Assembly: GCA_903642235.1 (NCBI GenBank)
Contig: CAHJWL010000007.1
Coordinates: forward strand, 62,001 to 126,000
Reading direction: 5' to 3'
Origin: Acidobacteriaceae bacterium
GTDB taxonomy: Bacteria; Acidobacteriota; Terriglobia; Terriglobales; Acidobacteriaceae
DNA: 64,000 nt
Position numbers and translations under genes: made by a program
Part shown: positions 38,621 through 47,248 of the stretch, in pieces
Numbering within the stretch: position 1 is the first letter of the stretch
Layout of the letters: each line of letters opens with the position of its first letter
Notes under the pieces: generated by a model
Told to the model about the DNA's origin: nothing
Databases searched by the model: none
What the model saw: the letters and a program-made list of their open reading frames with translations, nothing else

Positions 38621-40497
38621 AGAGCTGAGCCTTTCGTCTGCTCAGAGGCGGCCTGCTCGAACTGGCGGAGGAGAGCCAGGACGGAGGCTGCCGCGTCGCT
38701 GAGCGAGGTTTCGGTGAGAGTGCCGGCGGTGGAGAGATCGGCGATGGTGGCGTGGAAATCCTGACTGTCGGCGGGTTCCGCGGTGAGAGCGACGGCGCCT
38801 TGTGCCGCCAGAGTTGGAGCGATGGATGGATCGGCGCGGAGAAGGAAGACGCCACGATCAAAGAGGGCTCGTTCGACGGCGTTGATGAGGGTTGCCGGCG
38901 CGCGGAGATTGAGGATGGCGCCGGGATGGCCCCAGCGATGGGCGCGCTCCGCTGCAGTAACGGGACCGTCTGACGCCTGAGGAGTGCGCGGGAGTGCGGA
39001 GAAGCTGCGGATCATTCCGGCGGCGGCTGTGGCGTTGGTCTCGGAATCGATGAGGATGAAGGAGCCGGTAGTCCGGTTGCTGGCGTAGGTATCGACAGCA
39101 AGGGGAAGGACAGTTTCGATCTCGACAAGGGCAATACCGTTGAGCGCCAGCGTGTCGGTCGCCTGCGTTGCGAGATCGATGCCGAGAGCGTGCTCCACGC
39201 GGCTGACGCGGGCCTGGATGGTGCGGGCGGTGTGCTTCAGGAGATACCGGCGGCTCGGGTCGAGCGATTGCTGGTCCATCCAGACGAGCGAGGCGGTGAA
39301 CTGATTTGTAACCGTGGCTGGTTCCCCAACGGAGGAGAGAAGATCGCCGCGGCTGATGTCAGTCTCCTCTTCGAGGGTGAGGGTGATGGAGAGCGGCGCG
39401 GCGGCTTCGGAGAGATTGCCGTCGAAGGTGACGAGGCTGGCCACGCGGGAGGTGCGGCCCGATGGGAGAACGAGGACGGGGTCGCCGACGCGGATGGTTC
39501 CGGAGGCGATCTGGCCGGCGAAGCCGCGGAAGTGTTGATCGGGACGGACGACACGCTGCACGGCGAGGCGGAAGGGCTGCGCCAGCTCGGCGACGGAGAC
39601 GGGGATGGTCTCGAGAAGCTCGAGCAGGGTGGGTCCGTTGTACCAGGGCAGGTTGTCGGACACTCGGGCGACGTTGTCACCGGCAAGGGCGCTGACGGGG
39701 ACGAAGCGAAGCTCCGTGTTGCCGGTGCCGACCTCGTCGCCGAAGTCGATGGAGCCGAAGAATGCAGTGAAGTCGGAGACGATGCGATCGAAGACGGCCT
39801 GGTCGAAGCCGACGAGGTCCATCTTATTGACGGCGATGAGGACGTGGCGCACACCGAGCAGGGCGGTAATCCAGGCGTGACGGCGGGACTGCGACAGGAC
39901 GCCTTTGCGGGCATCGACGAGGACGATAGCGACATCGGCGGTGGAGGCGCCGGTGGCCATATTGCGGGTGTACTGCTCGTGGCCGGGGGTGTCGGCGATG
40001 ATGAACTTGCGGCGCGCGGTCGAGACGTAGCGATAGGCAACATCGATGGTGATGCCCTGCTCCCGCTCGGCGCGGAGGCCGTCGGTGAGGAGGGCGAGAT
40101 CGAGCACGCCGGCTCCGGCGCTTCCCTTGCCTTCGATGGAGCGTACCTGGTCTTCGTAGACGCTGCGGGTGTCGTAGAGGAGGCGGCCGATGAGGGTGGA
40201 CTTGCCGTCGTCGACGGAGCCGGCTGTCGAGAAGCGAAGCAGGTCTTTGGAGCGTTCGGCGGCGAGGAAGGCTTCGATCTCGAAGGCGGGATCGGCGAGT
40301 TCTGCGACGAGGTCGGGAGAGACAGCGAGCGGCTCGGGTTCGGGCGTGTGGTCGAAGAGCGGGTTGAAGGCAGGGACGGTGGAATTCCAGGTCTCGGGTT
40401 CGCCCGCGGGGGCACCGTTTGCGGCGGTCTTGTTCGTGTCAGCGGGAGGCTGGTCAATCTGTAACTGAATCAGATCGTTATCATGGGTAAGAGCCAT
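38617..40497 (-). CDS. cysN: Sulfate adenylyltransferase GTPase subunit
   Basis: 626 residues from ATG 40497, which lies just after the cysD stop. The GTPase domain is complete: GSVDDGKSTLIGRLLYDTRS (P-loop), DTPGHEQYTRNMATGAS (G3) and NKMDL (G4), followed by EF-Tu-like beta-barrel domains. With CysD it makes APS from ATP and sulfate, driven by GTP hydrolysis. There is no APS-kinase extension: the C-terminal part after the barrels is about 110 residues, has no P-loop and is of unknown role. A longer frame upstream to 40650 would overlap cysD and is not used. Confidence 0.94.
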   Translation of the reverse strand: MALTHDNDLIQLQIDQPPADTNKTAANGAPAGEPETWNSTVPAFNPLFDHTPEPEPLAVSPDLVAELADPAFEIEAFLAAERSKDLLRFSTAGSVDDGKSTLIGRLLYDTRSVYEDQVRSIEGKGSAGAGVLDLALLTDGLRAEREQGITIDVAYRYVSTARRKFIIADTPGHEQYTRNMATGASTADVAIVLVDARKGVLSQSRRHAWITALLGVRHVLIAVNKMDLVGFDQAVFDRIVSDFTAFFGSIDFGDEVGTGNTELRFVPVSALAGDNVARVSDNLPWYNGPTLLELLETIPVSVAELAQPFRLAVQRVVRPDQHFRGFAGQIASGTIRVGDPVLVLPSGRTSRVASLVTFDGNLSEAAAPLSITLTLEEETDISRGDLLSSVGEPATVTNQFTASLVWMDQQSLDPSRRYLLKHTARTIQARVSRVEHALGIDLATQATDTLALNGIALVEIETVLPLAVDTYASNRTTGSFILIDSETNATAAAGMIRSFSALPRTPQASDGPVTAAERAHRWGHPGAILNLRAPATLINAVERALFDRGVFLLRADPSIAPTLAAQGAVALTAEPADSQDFHATIADLSTAGTLTETSLSDAAASVLALLRQFEQAASEQTKGSAL

Positions 40498-40499
40498 GG

Positions 40500-41459
40500 T
40501 TAGAAGTAGCCCTCGCGCTTCTTGAGTTCCATGGAGCCTTCCTGATCGTGATCGATGGCGCGGTTGGCGCGCTCGGAGGTGCGGAAGGAGAGCAGCTCGG
40601 CGATGATCTTGGGCAGGGTATCGGCGTCGGAGCGGATGGCCCCGGTGCAAGGGCTGCAGCCGAGCGAGCGGAGGCGGGAGCGAACCATCGTGGGCTGCTC
40701 CGGTTTTCCGTCAGAACCGGATCGCGCGACGAAGGCCTGTTCGACGGGAAGGAGGGCGTCGCCGCGGAGGTACATGGGACGATCGCGGGCGAAGTAGAGA
40801 TCAACGATGGGGATGTTTTCTTCGTGGATGTACTGCCAGACATCCATCTCGGTCCAATTGGAGAGGGGGAAGACGCGAATGCTCTCGCCGGGGTGCAGCC
40901 GGGCATTATAGAGGTTCCAGAGCTCGGGGCGCTGGTTCTTCGGATCCCACTGACCGGCGCGATCGCGGAAGGAGTAGATGCGCTCCTTGGCGCGGGCTTT
41001 CTCTTCGTCGCGACGGGCGCCGCCGAAGGCTGCGTTGAAGCCGTAGTGGGCGAGGGCGTCGAGAAGCGCGGTGGTCTTCAGCAGGCCGCAGCAACGCTTG
41101 GTGTCGAGCGCGATGGGGTTGGTGCCGGCGGCGATGGCGGGTTCGTTGCGCCAGACGAGGAGCTCGGCGCCAACCGAGCGCGCCATTTCGTCGCGGAAGG
41201 AGAGCATCTCCTCAAACTTGAAGCCGGTATCGATGTGCAGGAGCGGGAACGGAAGGGGGCCGGGAAAGAAGGCTTTCTGCGCGAGCCGCAGCATAACGGA
41301 AGAGTCTTTGCCGATGGAGTAGAGCATGACGGGACGCCCGAACTCGGCGGCGACCTCGCGGAGAATGTGGATGCTCTCGGCCTCGAGGCGGCGCAGATGA
41401 CTGAGGCGCTCTGGAGACGTCACGGGCGAGAGTGGATGATCGAGAACGGCGAATGCCAT
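40500..41459 (-). CDS. cysD: Sulfate adenylyltransferase small subunit
   Basis: 319 residues with the N-type ATP-pyrophosphatase motif region [20 protein letters not shown] (SxGKDS), HIDTGFKF and KRCCGLLKT, and the CysD blocks [16 protein letters not shown] and [10 protein letters not shown], ending with the family tail KKREGYF. It forms the ATP sulfurylase with CysN. It is the first structural gene of cysD-cysN-cysH-permease. GAGG lies 7 nt before ATG 41459. A cysteine-run leader ORF sits 77 nt upstream, so expression is probably tuned to cysteine supply. Confidence 0.95.
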   Translation of the reverse strand: MAFAVLDHPLSPVTSPERLSHLRRLEAESIHILREVAAEFGRPVMLYSIGKDSSVMLRLAQKAFFPGPLPFPLLHIDTGFKFEEMLSFRDEMARSVGAELLVWRNEPAIAAGTNPIALDTKRCCGLLKTTALLDALAHYGFNAAFGGARRDEEKARAKERIYSFRDRAGQWDPKNQRPELWNLYNARLHPGESIRVFPLSNWTEMDVWQYIHEENIPIVDLYFARDRPMYLRGDALLPVEQAFVARSGSDGKPEQPTMVRSRLRSLGCSPCTGAIRSDADTLPKIIAELLSFRTSERANRAIDHDQEGSMELKKREGYF

Positions 41460-41536
41460 GAGCTTGCCTCAAGGAGTGCGGGAGCACAGAAGCGGATGAG
41501 ATGGGAGCACGTGGAGACTGTGAACGAAGGAGACGC

Positions 41537-41605
41537 TTAGCGCAGGCGAGGACACCGCTCTCCGGAGAGAGGGCAACAACAACGCAGCTGGCAAGGGATC
41601 GTCAT
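41537..41605 (-). CDS. Polycysteine leader peptide upstream of cysD (22 aa)
   Basis: A 22-codon ORF, ATG 41605 to TAA 41537, beginning MTIPCQLRCCCPLSG and ending with a further Cys and RLR. Codons 9-11 are TGT TGT TGC (41581-41573). Directly after them the DNA is the palindrome CTCTCCGGAGAG (41569-41558). AGAGGG lies 4 nt before the ATG, and a promoter-like element ends about 11 nt upstream, so the transcript leader is very short. Five of 22 residues are cysteine. The structural genes cysD and cysH use TGC TGC for their own Cys pairs, so the TGT run is unusual. The expected role is a cysteine-sensing attenuator; function is inferred. Confidence 0.65.
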   Translation of the reverse strand: MTIPCQLRCCCPLSGERCPRLR

Positions 41606-41616
41606 GGTGCCCTCTT

Positions 41617-41645
41617 AGAGTAGCAAACAGGAATTCGGGATTCAA
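41617..41645 (-). promoter_or_regulatory. Putative sigma-70-like promoter of the cys leader and operon
   Basis: On the minus strand TTGAAT (41645-41640) and TACTCT (41622-41617) are separated by 17 bp. The predicted transcription start falls about 5 nt before the leader-peptide ATG. The match to TTGACA/TATAAT is partial. Confidence 0.35.
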
Positions 41646-41788
41646 AACTCACGGGCCAGTTCTGACGGTTCGGTAGAGAAGCAGATCCCTACGGGATGAC
41701 AGCAAAAGGCAAGTACGAGAGCGAGAGACAGAACGAAAAAGAGAGGCGACACAACGAAGAGGAAGTGAGGGTGATGGGACTGTTTCGC

Positions 41789-44700
41789 TTAGAAGAGGAG
41801 CTTCAAGCCGAGTTGGATCTGGCGGGAGGTTCCGGCGGCAGTGACGACACCGGCGGTAGGGCTGAGGACGGGAGCGGCGTTGCGAGCGGTGGAAGTGCCC
41901 TGGGTCGGGCCGGAGGAGAAGACGACAGCGTTGGGGGTTTGCAGGTTGGTGTGATTGAGGACGTTGAAGAACTCCGAGCGGAACTGGAGACGGAGGCCTT
42001 CGTGGAGGATGGTGAGCTTGTTGAGGGAGAGGTCCCAGGCGGCGTACCCGGGACCGGTGAGGGTGTCGCGGCCAAGAGTGCCGACGGTGCCGAAGGCGGG
42101 TGCGGAAAAGGCAGCGGGGTTGAAGAACTGGTTCGCGCGGGCGGAGGTGCCCCCGGCAGTGTAGAGCGCGCCGTTGAAGGCCGGGTTGCGATTGGGACGG
42201 ACAGGGTTGCGGGTGTCGCCCGAGCCGGTGGGGTTGTAGCCAAGCTGCGGGGAGAAGGGGAAGCCAGTCTGCAGGCTCACGATGGAGCCGAGAGTGAAGC
42301 CGGAGAGGGCGCGGTCGGCGAAGGCGTTGAGGTTAGAGGCGAAGGCGCGACCGTGACCGAGGGGAAGATCGTAGGCGCCGTTGATGGCGACGAGGTGGCG
42401 GACGTCGGTGGCGGCAGGGCCGAAGTCAAGACGCGGCAGCTGCGGGACGGAGACGAAGGCCGGTGTGTTACCGGAAACGCTGGTGTTCCAGGCGGAGCCG
42501 TTGTCGAGGTTTTTCGAGAAGGTGTAGTTGGCGCGGAGCTGAAGGCCGTTGCGCAGACTGCGGCGAAGGTCAACCTCAAGGCCGTGGTAGGAGCTGGAGC
42601 CGCCAGAGTACCAGGAGGTGGTGTTGGCGACGGCAGAATTGAGTTTGGTGGTGGTTGGGTAATAGACCGTGCCGTCGGCGATGCCGGCAGGGCAGCTCGC
42701 TGCACTGCAGACGGTGAAGGCGGGCTGGTTGAGATCGGCTGACAGGATCTGATGGGTTCCGTGGGAGCCGACGTACGCGAGGGTAAGCGAGGTTGCGGGG
42801 GCGATCTGTTGCTCGACGTGGACCGTCCAGGCGAGGACGGCGGGCGTGCTCATGTTGGTTTGAACGGTGGAGGGGGAGATGAGACCAGCGGGGCCGGAGG
42901 TGGGGCTGCTGATGGGGACGTTGCTGTAGGAGAGCGTGGTGTTGAAGGGAGCGGACTGATCGAGGCGGTAGTTGAGGTTGTCGAGCAGCGAGTTGTGCAG
43001 GCCGACGCTCGCGCGGATGGCGGTGCGGCCGTCGCCGCGGAGATCGTAGGAGACGCCGAGGCGTGGCTGCGGGAGAGCGCGGGCGCGATTGTCCATGAGG
43101 GCGCTTGAGGCCACGGTGGCGTCGGTGTCGATGATGCCGTTCCGGAACTGATAGCTGCCAGCGCGACCGTGGGATTCGTTCCAGCCGTTTGTGGATTCGA
43201 GGCGAAGGCCGGCGCGGAGCTCGAGGCGCGGAAGGGGTTTCCAGGTGTCTTCGATGTAGCCGGCGCCGAGCCAGGAGCGCCAGTGGAGGCGCGTGGGTTG
43301 CGGGACGACGGTGAAGGTCTTGACGGTTCCTTGAAGGAAGGTGGAGAGCGAGGCGAAGGAGGCCTGGCCGAACTGGTTCTGGGCGAGGTTGTCGTTCGAT
43401 TGAAGCCATTGCAACCAGCCGCCGACTTCAAGCTGGTGCTTGCCGCGGGTGTAGAAGATGTGATCGTCAAGGGTGTAGAGGTTGCGGGTGGTGGCGTTGT
43501 TTGAGCCGACGTTGGCGCCGGCCTGGGTGATCTGCGAGCTGCCGTTCGAGGCTGTTGAGCCGGCGATGACGATGGCGCCGACGGGCTTGCCTAGAACAAA
43601 GCCGGGGGCGGCGACGGTGGTGGAGCCGAGGAAGTAGAACTCGGCGCGAGAAAGGCCGACGCGGGCAGTATTAAGCAGGCTGGAGGAGAAGACGTGCTGC
43701 TCCTGCAGGCTGGCGACCTGGGCACGCATGGTCTCGTCTATGGTGGCGAAGGGGTTCTGCGTGGGGGTGTGGGCGGAGGAGTCGTCGATGGTGTAGACGG
43801 CAAAGAGCATGTCGCGATCGTTGATGTTTTTGTCAAAGCGGGCCGTCGCAAAGTCTTCACGGATATGCTGGACGGGGTTCGAGAAGGCCTTGGCAATGCC
43901 GGTAGGGTTGCCGCTCGCGTCGGTGAGCTCGGGACCGTTTGTGGTGGGCCAGAGAGCGAGGAGAGCAGCGACGCCGGGGCCCACGCCGACGTTGGTCTCG
44001 CCGCCTTTGCCGTTGGGGAGAAAGCCTTCGCGGGCGCGGACGTCGGGAACGAGGGTGACGTCGGAGAGGCCAAGGTTCTGTCTGTAACCCTCGTAGTTAC
44101 CGAAGAGGAATTCTTTGTTCTTGCGGATTGGACCGCCAAGGGACAGACCGTAGTTGTTGCGCTGGAAGTTGGGGATGTGGAACTGGTCGAAGAAGTTGCG
44201 GGCGTCGAAGAAAGAGTTGCGAAGGAATTCGTAGGCGGAGCCGTGCAGCGCGTTGGTGCCGGAGGCGGTGACGATGGAGATTTGGGCGCCCTGACGCTTG
44301 CCGTAGTTGGCGCCGTAGGTATCGGAGAGAACGTTGAACTCGCGGACGGCATCGACACCGAGGAGCTGGCCGCTGGTGCCGCCGGGGGTGACGTTAATGA
44401 GCGAGGCGCCGGTGTATTCGACACCGTTAAGCAGGAAGAGATTGTCCTGCGGGCGGCGGCCGGAGACGACAAACATGCTGCCGACCGAGGAGTTCGATGT
44501 ACCGACAGAGCCGGAGCGCTCAGCGGTGTAGTTGACGGTGGCGGGATTGAGGGTGAGGAGCTGGTCGTAGGAGCGGCCGTTGAGCGGAAGCTCTTTGATC
44601 TGGCGCTCGCTGATGAGGCCGGAGCTCTGCTGAGTGGAGACGTCGACGGAGGCAGGGGTGTCCTCAACAATGACGACCTGCTCGACGGCGCCAACGCCAA

Positions 44701-45046
44701 GCGAGACATCGGCGTGGACAGCCTCGCCGACGGTGACAACGACACCGGTGCGGGTGCGCGGCGAGAAGCCCTCGTGCGAGACGAGGACGCTGTAGCGACC
44801 GACGGAGATGGAGGGCGCGGCGAACTGGCCGGAGGCGTCGGAGGTTAGGCGGCGCTCGTTGCCGGTCTCTTCGTTGCGAAGGAGGATGGCCGCTCCGGAC
44901 AGGGTAGCACCGGCGCTGTCGGTGACCGTGCCGCTGATTGTTCCGCCGACGACCTGGGACAGCGCGGCTGGGGCGGAAAGTAAGGCGACAAGCAATGGAG
45001 CGAGACGGATCCGTGGCCCAGAGAGACGGGCGAGGAGAGATGACAT
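41789..45046 (-). CDS. TonB-dependent receptor, Oar-like, of the sulfur locus
   Basis: About 1085 residues from ATG 45046, which has AGGAG 7 nt upstream (the open frame begins at a TTG at 45070). Signal peptide region APLLVALLSAPAALSQ; carboxypeptidase-regulatory-like domain (ISGTVTDSAGATLSGAAILL); plug with ELPLNGRSYDQLLTLNPATV and DNLFLLNGVEYTGAS; barrel ending QIQLGLKLLF. It is transcribed towards cysD and shares with it an upstream polycysteine leader ORF, in this case two in tandem. This suggests import of a sulfur-containing compound under cysteine control. The substrate is unknown. Confidence 0.9.
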   Translation of the reverse strand: MSSLLARLSGPRIRLAPLLVALLSAPAALSQVVGGTISGTVTDSAGATLSGAAILLRNEETGNERRLTSDASGQFAAPSISVGRYSVLVSHEGFSPRTRTGVVVTVGEAVHADVSLGVGAVEQVVIVEDTPASVDVSTQQSSGLISERQIKELPLNGRSYDQLLTLNPATVNYTAERSGSVGTSNSSVGSMFVVSGRRPQDNLFLLNGVEYTGASLINVTPGGTSGQLLGVDAVREFNVLSDTYGANYGKRQGAQISIVTASGTNALHGSAYEFLRNSFFDARNFFDQFHIPNFQRNNYGLSLGGPIRKNKEFLFGNYEGYRQNLGLSDVTLVPDVRAREGFLPNGKGGETNVGVGPGVAALLALWPTTNGPELTDASGNPTGIAKAFSNPVQHIREDFATARFDKNINDRDMLFAVYTIDDSSAHTPTQNPFATIDETMRAQVASLQEQHVFSSSLLNTARVGLSRAEFYFLGSTTVAAPGFVLGKPVGAIVIAGSTASNGSSQITQAGANVGSNNATTRNLYTLDDHIFYTRGKHQLEVGGWLQWLQSNDNLAQNQFGQASFASLSTFLQGTVKTFTVVPQPTRLHWRSWLGAGYIEDTWKPLPRLELRAGLRLESTNGWNESHGRAGSYQFRNGIIDTDATVASSALMDNRARALPQPRLGVSYDLRGDGRTAIRASVGLHNSLLDNLNYRLDQSAPFNTTLSYSNVPISSPTSGPAGLISPSTVQTNMSTPAVLAWTVHVEQQIAPATSLTLAYVGSHGTHQILSADLNQPAFTVCSAASCPAGIADGTVYYPTTTKLNSAVANTTSWYSGGSSSYHGLEVDLRRSLRNGLQLRANYTFSKNLDNGSAWNTSVSGNTPAFVSVPQLPRLDFGPAATDVRHLVAINGAYDLPLGHGRAFASNLNAFADRALSGFTLGSIVSLQTGFPFSPQLGYNPTGSGDTRNPVRPNRNPAFNGALYTAGGTSARANQFFNPAAFSAPAFGTVGTLGRDTLTGPGYAAWDLSLNKLTILHEGLRLQFRSEFFNVLNHTNLQTPNAVVFSSGPTQGTSTARNAAPVLSPTAGVVTAAGTSRQIQLGLKLLF

Positions 45047-45107
45047 GAAAAGACTCCTGGGAGGGTGCAACGGACGATGCGAGCGGCTGCGATACGCCGC
45101 GATGACT

Positions 45108-45197
45108 CTAGCGACAGAGGCAACAACAACAATGGGTGCGGCGCGAGGAGGCGCTCTGCGGGGCTGCGGTCGGAGTCATAGATGAAGGGAGGTGCAT
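45108..45197 (-). CDS. Polycysteine leader peptide nearest the sulfur-locus receptor
   Basis: The ORF runs from ATG 45197 (GGAG 4 nt upstream; 29 codons) or in-frame ATG 45179 (23 codons) to TAG 45108. The end is RRTHCCCCLCR: four consecutive Cys codons TGT TGT TGT TGC at 45131-45120, then Leu and a fifth Cys. The stop is 61 nt before the receptor ATG. Codons for Ala-Ser-Ser contain CTCCT (45150-45146), complementary to the receptor's AGGAG (45058-45054). A ribosome paused on the Cys codons would cover or abut this strand and free the receptor's ribosome site. That mechanism is inference. Confidence 0.65.
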   Translation of the reverse strand: MHLPSSMTPTAAPQSASSRRTHCCCCLCR

Positions 45198-45293
45198 GCA
45201 GCTCCAGAGTGGGTCAGCGATGAGGCTGATGGCTCGGGGAACGATGATTCTGTGGATCCAGGAAGAGGCGCGGACGGAACATCGCGTTTAACG

Positions 45294-45362
45294 CTACGCG
45301 AGGGTGCGATCTGCCATCGACGTCGCGCAACAACAACACAGCGTTATGGGGGTCCACATCAT
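45294..45362 (-). CDS. Second, distal polycysteine leader peptide (22 aa)
   Basis: A 22-codon ORF, ATG 45362 to TAG 45294, with the sequence MMWTPITLCCCCATS near its start. The Cys codons are again TGT TGT TGT TGC. No Shine-Dalgarno sequence is apparent; TAGCCT lies 8 nt before the ATG, which would place the transcript start at or next to the start codon (leaderless). It lies 97 nt upstream of the second leader ORF on the same strand with no gene between them, so both probably belong to the receptor transcript. Confidence 0.55.
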   Translation of the reverse strand: MMWTPITLCCCCATSMADRTLA

Positions 45363-46216
45363 CGGATTACAGGCTAGCACGATGCGAGCGGCGGCGGCGG
45401 CAGAAGGTTCGTTCTGGCTGCAGAAAGGCACCCGGCAGCTTGTTACACTTCCGCCGTCGTAACATCTCTCTTCGCTTCTGCTGTTTTGATGTTTGTGTCG
45501 GCTGCGACCATAGCTGGCGCGGTTTTGCAGGAAGTGCATACCGGGAGGTGCACCTTTAGCTGACTAGAAACAGGCTGGCGGTCACCTACGTGCCCAACTT
45601 CCGGAGTAGGGTTGCTGCGCCTCCGGCAGAACTCCCTCAGCAGCGGCGCGAGAAGATCGCGGGCATAAAAGGCCGGCAGGCAATCTAGATCAGACCCGCT
45701 TGGCTTTTTCTCCTGCTTCCCACCAAAAGCCCATGATCCTTTTGCCTTCTAAAGGCACGCCGGCGATTCGTATGCGGCACGATATTGCGACTCATTTCGA
45801 CGTCTCAGTAAAAACGATTGATCTCGTGTTACGAGCGAGCGGGCTGAAAGGGGAGCACCGCTGATCAGCGTCGGTTTTAGTAAACACGTTTCTCAAACCT
45901 ACTGCTGATACAGAGGGCTTGCGCGCAAGCGCCCGCTTCGTGTGGCTGAACTATGGCGGCGATCGGGCGCATACAGGCGTTTCTGCTTGTTACGTTGGGG
46001 AAGCATCTCACAGAATACGAGCAGCCCGTGCCGGACTGCGTCGCGTGCCGGAGACTGGCGGCGAGAACAGGTGATTCAATCGAAGTTGATTGAAGGAGTA
46101 GAACTTTGCTTCTTTCTTCGATATGAGCAAGAAACTTCATATATTACCCGTGCAGGCGTGAAGCTTCGGTCCCTATAGGAAGTTCGAAATACCGATCTGA
46201 ATGATGTGAAGATTCC
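45363..46216. other. Divergent intergenic region with one possible small ORF
   Basis: About 850 bp between the leader peptides (minus) and the LysR gene (plus). A 43-codon plus-strand ORF at 45733-45864 reads IRMRHDIATHFDVSVKTIDL in its middle, which resembles a helix-turn-helix, but it has no convincing ribosome site and may be a remnant. Nothing else is recognisable. Confidence 0.35.
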
Positions 46217-47101
46217 ATGGACCTAAAGCAACTACGCTCATTCCTGGTGATCGCAACTACGCTTAATTTTGGTAGAGCGGCGAGACAGCTCCATCTGTCT
46301 CGGTCGGCCCTCACGACGCAGATCCAGAATTTGGAAATGCATCTTGGTGTGCGGCTCTTAGAACGCAATAGGAGAACCGTACGGCTTACCGCAGCAGGAG
46401 AGTCTGTGTTTGCAGACGGTGAGCGCTTACTGGAAATGGTTGCAGAGGCGGAACTACGGGCTGCACGTATTGGTGCCGGAGATGTGGGTCACCTGCGGAT
46501 CGCGTTTGTGGCATCAGCCACGGCGGAGTTGCTCCCTGCGATCGTTCTTGCATTTAAGAAGAAGTTTCCAAAGGTCAGCCTCGAACTAAAGAACCTACCA
46601 ACAATTCAACAGGTCGACGCTTTGAAAAACGGCAGCGTTGACGTCGGCTTTGTGAGGCTTCCCCTTGAGAGCGACGGCCTCAGCGTGGAATCCATTCATG
46701 TGGAGCCGTTCGCCATTGTTTTACCGAAGATGCACCTCTTGACCTCTCGTCGAGATGTGCTGGTGCGCGACCTGGTCGAGGAATCTTTCATCGCGTACGG
46801 GCGGAAGTGGGCTCCCAGCTTTTATGAGCATTGGACCTCCCTGTGTCGCAACGCTGGATTTACACCAAACGTGAAGCAGGAAGCAGCCGAAATGGATACT
46901 GCTCTCGTCCTGGTCGCGGCTGGGCTTGGTGTCGCGATACTCCCATACGGAATTGCTAAACAGAGCAGGGCGTTGGTAAAGGTAACGCCGCTAGTGAAGG
47001 AAGAGTTGCGTTCTGAGATCGGTGTCGCGGTTCTTACCGACCGGTTTACCCCTCTGCACAAACGCTTCATCGAAATCTGTCATCAGGTGAGTCGTCACTG
47101 A
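46217..47101 (+). CDS. LysR-family transcriptional regulator
   Basis: 294 residues. The winged helix-turn-helix is MDLKQLRSFLVIATTLNFGR, ARQLHLSRSALTTQIQNLEM. The effector domain begins GHLRIAFVASATAELLP and closes with AAGLGVAILPYGIA. The pattern is of the BenM/CatR-like LysR group that senses small organic acids. It is followed in the same direction by the oxalate decarboxylase gene and probably regulates it. It also lies divergent from the sulfur-locus leader region. Confidence 0.9.
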   Translation: MDLKQLRSFLVIATTLNFGRAARQLHLSRSALTTQIQNLEMHLGVRLLERNRRTVRLTAAGESVFADGERLLEMVAEAELRAARIGAGDVGHLRIAFVASATAELLPAIVLAFKKKFPKVSLELKNLPTIQQVDALKNGSVDVGFVRLPLESDGLSVESIHVEPFAIVLPKMHLLTSRRDVLVRDLVEESFIAYGRKWAPSFYEHWTSLCRNAGFTPNVKQEAAEMDTALVLVAAGLGVAILPYGIAKQSRALVKVTPLVKEELRSEIGVAVLTDRFTPLHKRFIEICHQVSRH

Positions 47102-47248
47102 TCGAATACAGCGGCTGAGTGCGCCTCCATCATCGACTTTCACGAACACTGAGATCGAAACATAAGAACACTACTCCTTCTGTCGTTTGTTCTCTAATTC
47201 CTAAGAAGCGCCTTTGGCAAGTTCGCCAGAGCCCGCCAGGAGAGAACC

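Noticed and set aside
39190..40464. Plus-strand open frame of 424 codons opposite cysN
   Set aside because: Antisense shadow: extremely rich in Glu, Gly, Asp and Val and lying wholly over the conserved GTPase gene.
43694..44848. Plus-strand open frames opposite the sulfur-locus receptor (also 41696-42742)
   Set aside because: Same antisense composition bias; the minus-strand receptor has signal peptide, plug and barrel motifs.
45733..45864. A 43-codon plus-strand ORF with a helix-turn-helix-like stretch
   Set aside because: Too short and without a ribosome site to call a gene; noted only in the intergenic entry.
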